This document shows, piece by piece, positions 6,144-7,707 of a DNA stretch of 7,707 bases. The DNA is taken from positions 1-7,707 of the forward strand of contig JAAYKZ010000013.1 in assembly GCA_012522165.1 (NCBI GenBank). The letters run 5' to 3'. This DNA comes from Clostridiales bacterium. Its GTDB lineage: Bacteria > Bacillota > Clostridia > Caldicoprobacterales > UBA3941. Both the position numbers and the translations under genes were made by a program. The notes under the pieces are model-generated. The model was given only the letters and a program-made list of their open reading frames with translations, had not been told where the DNA came from and made no database searches. The first letter of the stretch is position 1, and each line of letters begins with the position of its first letter.

Positions 6144-6866
6144 ATGGAACAGGAAAGATTCTATAGGCAGCTGTATAGCTCCCAAGATTTGGTTTACTTT
6201 AACGTAAAGGTTGAACAGACTGATCTAAATATTGGGGCATACAAGAGATTCACCAAAGAGGCTGTTGGCGTAATTAAAAAATATCGTCAGGATATTAAAG
6301 ATTATATCAGGGAAGTCCCTGAATTTTTGACTTCACTGAAACCATTACCCTGTCCTGTCCACGCTTTGCCCATTATAAAGGATATGTGTCAAGCAGCCCA
6401 AAAGTGTAGTGTAGGACCTATGGCTGCAGTAGCTGGAGCCATAGCCCAGTATGTGGGTGAGGAGTTATCAAAATTTTCCCGGGAAATAATCGTCGAAAAT
6501 GGCGGTGATATATATATAAAAAGCAGTAAGGAAAGAATAATAGGGATTTATGCTGGGGATTCTCCCCTTTCTGGTAGAATTGGCATAAAAATAAAGCCAG
6601 AAGATTGTCCTTTGGGGGTATGTACTTCTTCGGGGAAAATAGGCCATTCCCTAAGTTTCGGCCAAGCTGATGCAGTGGTTATCATATCTAAAGATGTTGC
6701 ACTAGCCGATGCTGCTGCTACAGCCATAGGGAATATTGTTAAAAAGGTAGAAGATATACAAAGAGCAATAAGCTTGGCAAAGAATATTTCAGGAATTTTA
6801 GGTGTTTTAATTATTATAGATGATAAGTTGGGAGCTTGGGGAAATATTGAGCTGGTGAAGTTATAA
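6144..6866 (+). CDS. UPF0280 family protein (COG2122, ApbE-like fold)
   Basis: The 240-residue product matches the UPF0280 family, whose members resemble the flavin transferase ApbE. ApbE-like signatures are VGPMAAVAGAIAQYVGEEL (90-108), ENGGDIYI (118-125) and CTSSGKIGHS (160-169), followed by ADAAATAIGN (188-197). Cysteines at 70, 82, 88, 155 and 160 may bind a cofactor or take part in sulfur chemistry. In Methanosarcina a COG2122 gene (MA1820, as I recall) sits beside the DUF39 and NIL/ferredoxin genes, and the same trio occurs here, which supports a role in the same homocysteine route. Its exact activity is not settled in my knowledge. Ribosome site AAAGGA (6133-6138) lies five bases before the ATG. 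An 86-base gap without terminator separates it from the ferredoxin gene, so it is probably in the same operon. Confidence 0.9.
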   Translation: MEQERFYRQLYSSQDLVYFNVKVEQTDLNIGAYKRFTKEAVGVIKKYRQDIKDYIREVPEFLTSLKPLPCPVHALPIIKDMCQAAQKCSVGPMAAVAGAIAQYVGEELSKFSREIIVENGGDIYIKSSKERIIGIYAGDSPLSGRIGIKIKPEDCPLGVCTSSGKIGHSLSFGQADAVVIISKDVALADAAATAIGNIVKKVEDIQRAISLAKNISGILGVLIIIDDKLGAWGNIELVKL

Positions 6867-6880
6867 AATAAAAATCCTAT

Positions 6881-6909
6881 TTGACATTTGGGCCAACATA
6901 GTATAAAAT
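6881..6909 (+). promoter_or_regulatory. Promoter of tRNA-Arg
   Basis: Perfect -35 box TTGACA (6881-6886), 17-base spacer and -10 box TAAAAT (6904-6909, five of six), placed about 30 bases before the mature tRNA 5' end. This gives the tRNA its own transcription start, independent of the upstream operon. No terminator hairpin is visible between the UPF0280 stop codon and this promoter, so read-through is possible. Confidence 0.8.
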
Positions 6910-6940
6910 TATACGGTAACAATTATGATATGACTTTTGT

Positions 6941-7017
6941 GCACCCGTAGCTCAGCAGGATAGAGCACTGGTTTCCTAAACCAGGTGTCGGGGGTTCGAA
7001 TCCCTCCGGGTGTACCA
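6941..7017 (+). tRNA. tRNA-Arg (anticodon CCU)
   Basis: A full cloverleaf can be folded by eye. The acceptor stem is 6941-6947 with 7007-7013 (the first pair is G-U), the D-arm has GCTCAGCAGGATAGAGC, the anticodon stem is CTGGT/ACCAG, and the seven-base loop TTCCTAA puts anticodon CCT at 6975-6977. The T-arm is 6990-7006 with loop TTCGAAT, the discriminator base is A, and the 3' CCA is encoded (7015-7017). CCU reads the arginine codon AGG, which is commonly used in the genes of this window. Confidence 0.97.
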
Positions 7018-7018
7018 C

Positions 7019-7064
7019 AAAACCTAGGCGTATCGATGATATGAACGCCTAGGTTTTCTTTTTT
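7019..7064. terminator. Hairpin terminator shared by tRNA-Arg and mscL
   Basis: Left arm AAAACCTAGGCG (7019-7030) pairs perfectly with 7046-7057; T7031/A7045 can add a thirteenth pair, leaving a 13-base loop. A C and six T residues (7058-7064) follow on the + strand, a classic intrinsic terminator two bases after the tRNA CCA. Read from the - strand the arm ends in TTTT, so it can also stop convergent mscL transcription. Its T-tract overlaps the mscL stop codon (7063-7065). Confidence 0.9.
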
Positions 7065-7503
7065 AATCCAAATCTTCTAGTATAGAAGTACAATGGGGGC
7101 AGCGAGTGGCCTTTAGGGAAATCTTACTAATACAATAAGGACATTCTTTTGTAGTAGGTTCGACAGGTGCAGGTTTTGGCTTAAACTTATTGATTTGCTT
7201 TATAACAAAGAAAATGGAAAATGCGATGATAAAGAAATCTATAAGTACAGTAATAAAAGCTCCGTAGTTTAGGGTAGCGGCCCCATTCTCGGTGGCTTCG
7301 GCTAAGGTTTTATACTTTTTTCCATCTAAACTAATAAAAAGATTGCTAAAGTCAATACTACCTGTTAATAAACTAAGGATAGGGATAATAATATCATTCA
7401 CTAGAGATGTAACTGTTTTGCTGAAAGCTCCTCCGATGATTACACCAATAGACAGATCAATTATATTTCCTTTAGTAGCGAACTCTTTAAACTCTTTCCA
7501 CAT
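7063..7503 (-). CDS. mscL: Large-conductance mechanosensitive channel MscL with C-terminal zinc ribbon
   Basis: MscL is a homopentameric inner-membrane channel that opens under membrane tension to release solutes during osmotic downshock. The 146-residue product starts MWKEFKEFATKGNIIDLSIGVIIGGAF, the standard MscL N-terminal amphipathic helix and TM1 (about 14-46). A periplasmic loop (about 50-80) and TM2 (about 81-102) follow. The channel core is complete, but the tail is unusual: after a proline-rich linker (KPKPAPVEP, 108-116) comes CPYC (121-124), ten residues, then CPHC (135-138), a zinc-ribbon type CX2C-X10-CX2C motif on the cytoplasmic side. The start chosen is the ATG whose complement is at 7501-7503, seven bases after ribosome site AAAGGGGA; a longer reading frame to 7554 lacks a ribosome site and MscL-like sequence. 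It converges on the tRNA gene. Confidence 0.95.
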   Translation of the reverse strand: MWKEFKEFATKGNIIDLSIGVIIGGAFSKTVTSLVNDIIIPILSLLTGSIDFSNLFISLDGKKYKTLAEATENGAATLNYGAFITVLIDFFIIAFSIFFVIKQINKFKPKPAPVEPTTKECPYCISKISLKATRCPHCTSILEDLD

Positions 7504-7510
7504 AAAAACA

Positions 7511-7518
7511 TCCCCTTT
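7511..7518 (-). promoter_or_regulatory. Ribosome binding site that sets the mscL start
   Basis: On the - strand AAAGGGGA lies seven bases before the ATG at 7503-7501. It decides for the 146-residue product over the 17-residue-longer frame starting at 7554. Confidence 0.8.
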
Positions 7519-7535
7519 GATTGGTCTATAAAATA

Positions 7536-7564
7536 ATTCTATCATACTGAACAAAAAAATACAA
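7536..7564 (-). promoter_or_regulatory. Probable mscL promoter
   Basis: Read on the - strand: -35 box TTGTAT (7564-7559, four of six), 17-base spacer, -10 box TAGAAT (7541-7536, five of six) preceded by TGA, which gives an extended -10. It lies about 33 bases before the mscL start codon. The remaining bases, 7565-7707, are AT-rich and show no gene, repeat or RNA structure that I can recognise. Confidence 0.6.
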
Positions 7565-7707
7565 GAATCTAGTAGAGTATGATATAGAATAGAAAGTTGT
7601 TCTTTTTATTATTATATATGTTTTACAATGAAAGGGATGCACAAAGGGAGTTTTCTTACATTTTATAAAAAACAATATTATTCCTATTATTTAGTTGATT
7701 TTTTTAG

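Noticed and set aside
7504..7554. Longer N-terminus for MscL starting at 7554
   Set aside because: The extra 17 residues do not look like MscL and have no ribosome site, and they cover the predicted -10 box. The start at 7503 has a well-placed AAAGGGGA and gives the canonical N-terminus.

Overview
The window is AT-rich, with strong G-rich ribosome sites (GGAGG, AAAGGGG). All its gene families are at home in anaerobic Firmicutes, so a clostridial chromosome is the best guess; the genus cannot be named from this sequence. Seven protein-coding genes and one tRNA gene are supported. All read rightward except mscL at the right end.

Region 1 (1-502) has no believable gene. It carries a dense cluster of DnaA boxes (four perfect TTATCCACA/TGTGGATAA sites and four one-mismatch sites between 162 and 400), followed by a very AT-rich stretch. 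It looks like a chromosomal replication origin or part of one, although dnaA, dnaN and rpmH are not in view.

Region 2 (503-2508) holds uxaC (uronate isomerase) and a small two-helix membrane protein with a LiaF-like beta-rich tail. It ends in a perfect 26-bp palindromic terminator.

Region 3 (2521-6866) starts with a clear sigma-A type promoter and reads htpG (bacterial Hsp90), a DUF39/COG1900 homocysteine-biosynthesis protein, a NIL-domain protein with two [4Fe-4S] motifs, and a UPF0280/COG2122 ApbE-like protein. The last three correspond to the set linked in methanogens to making homocysteine directly from aspartate semialdehyde and sulfide. The first two are packed with no gap between them. 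The first lies only 18 nt behind htpG, so chaperone and sulfur-assimilation genes probably share a transcript.

Region 4 (6881-7707) holds a promoter, tRNA-Arg(CCU), a strong hairpin terminator whose T-tract runs into the stop codon of the convergent mscL gene, and mscL itself. The MscL protein carries an extra C-terminal zinc-ribbon motif (CX2C-X10-CX2C). The last 150 bases contain the probable mscL promoter and no other recognisable gene.

The most interesting points are the origin-like box cluster beside unusual neighbours, the complete homocysteine set coupled to htpG, and the zinc-ribbon tail on MscL.
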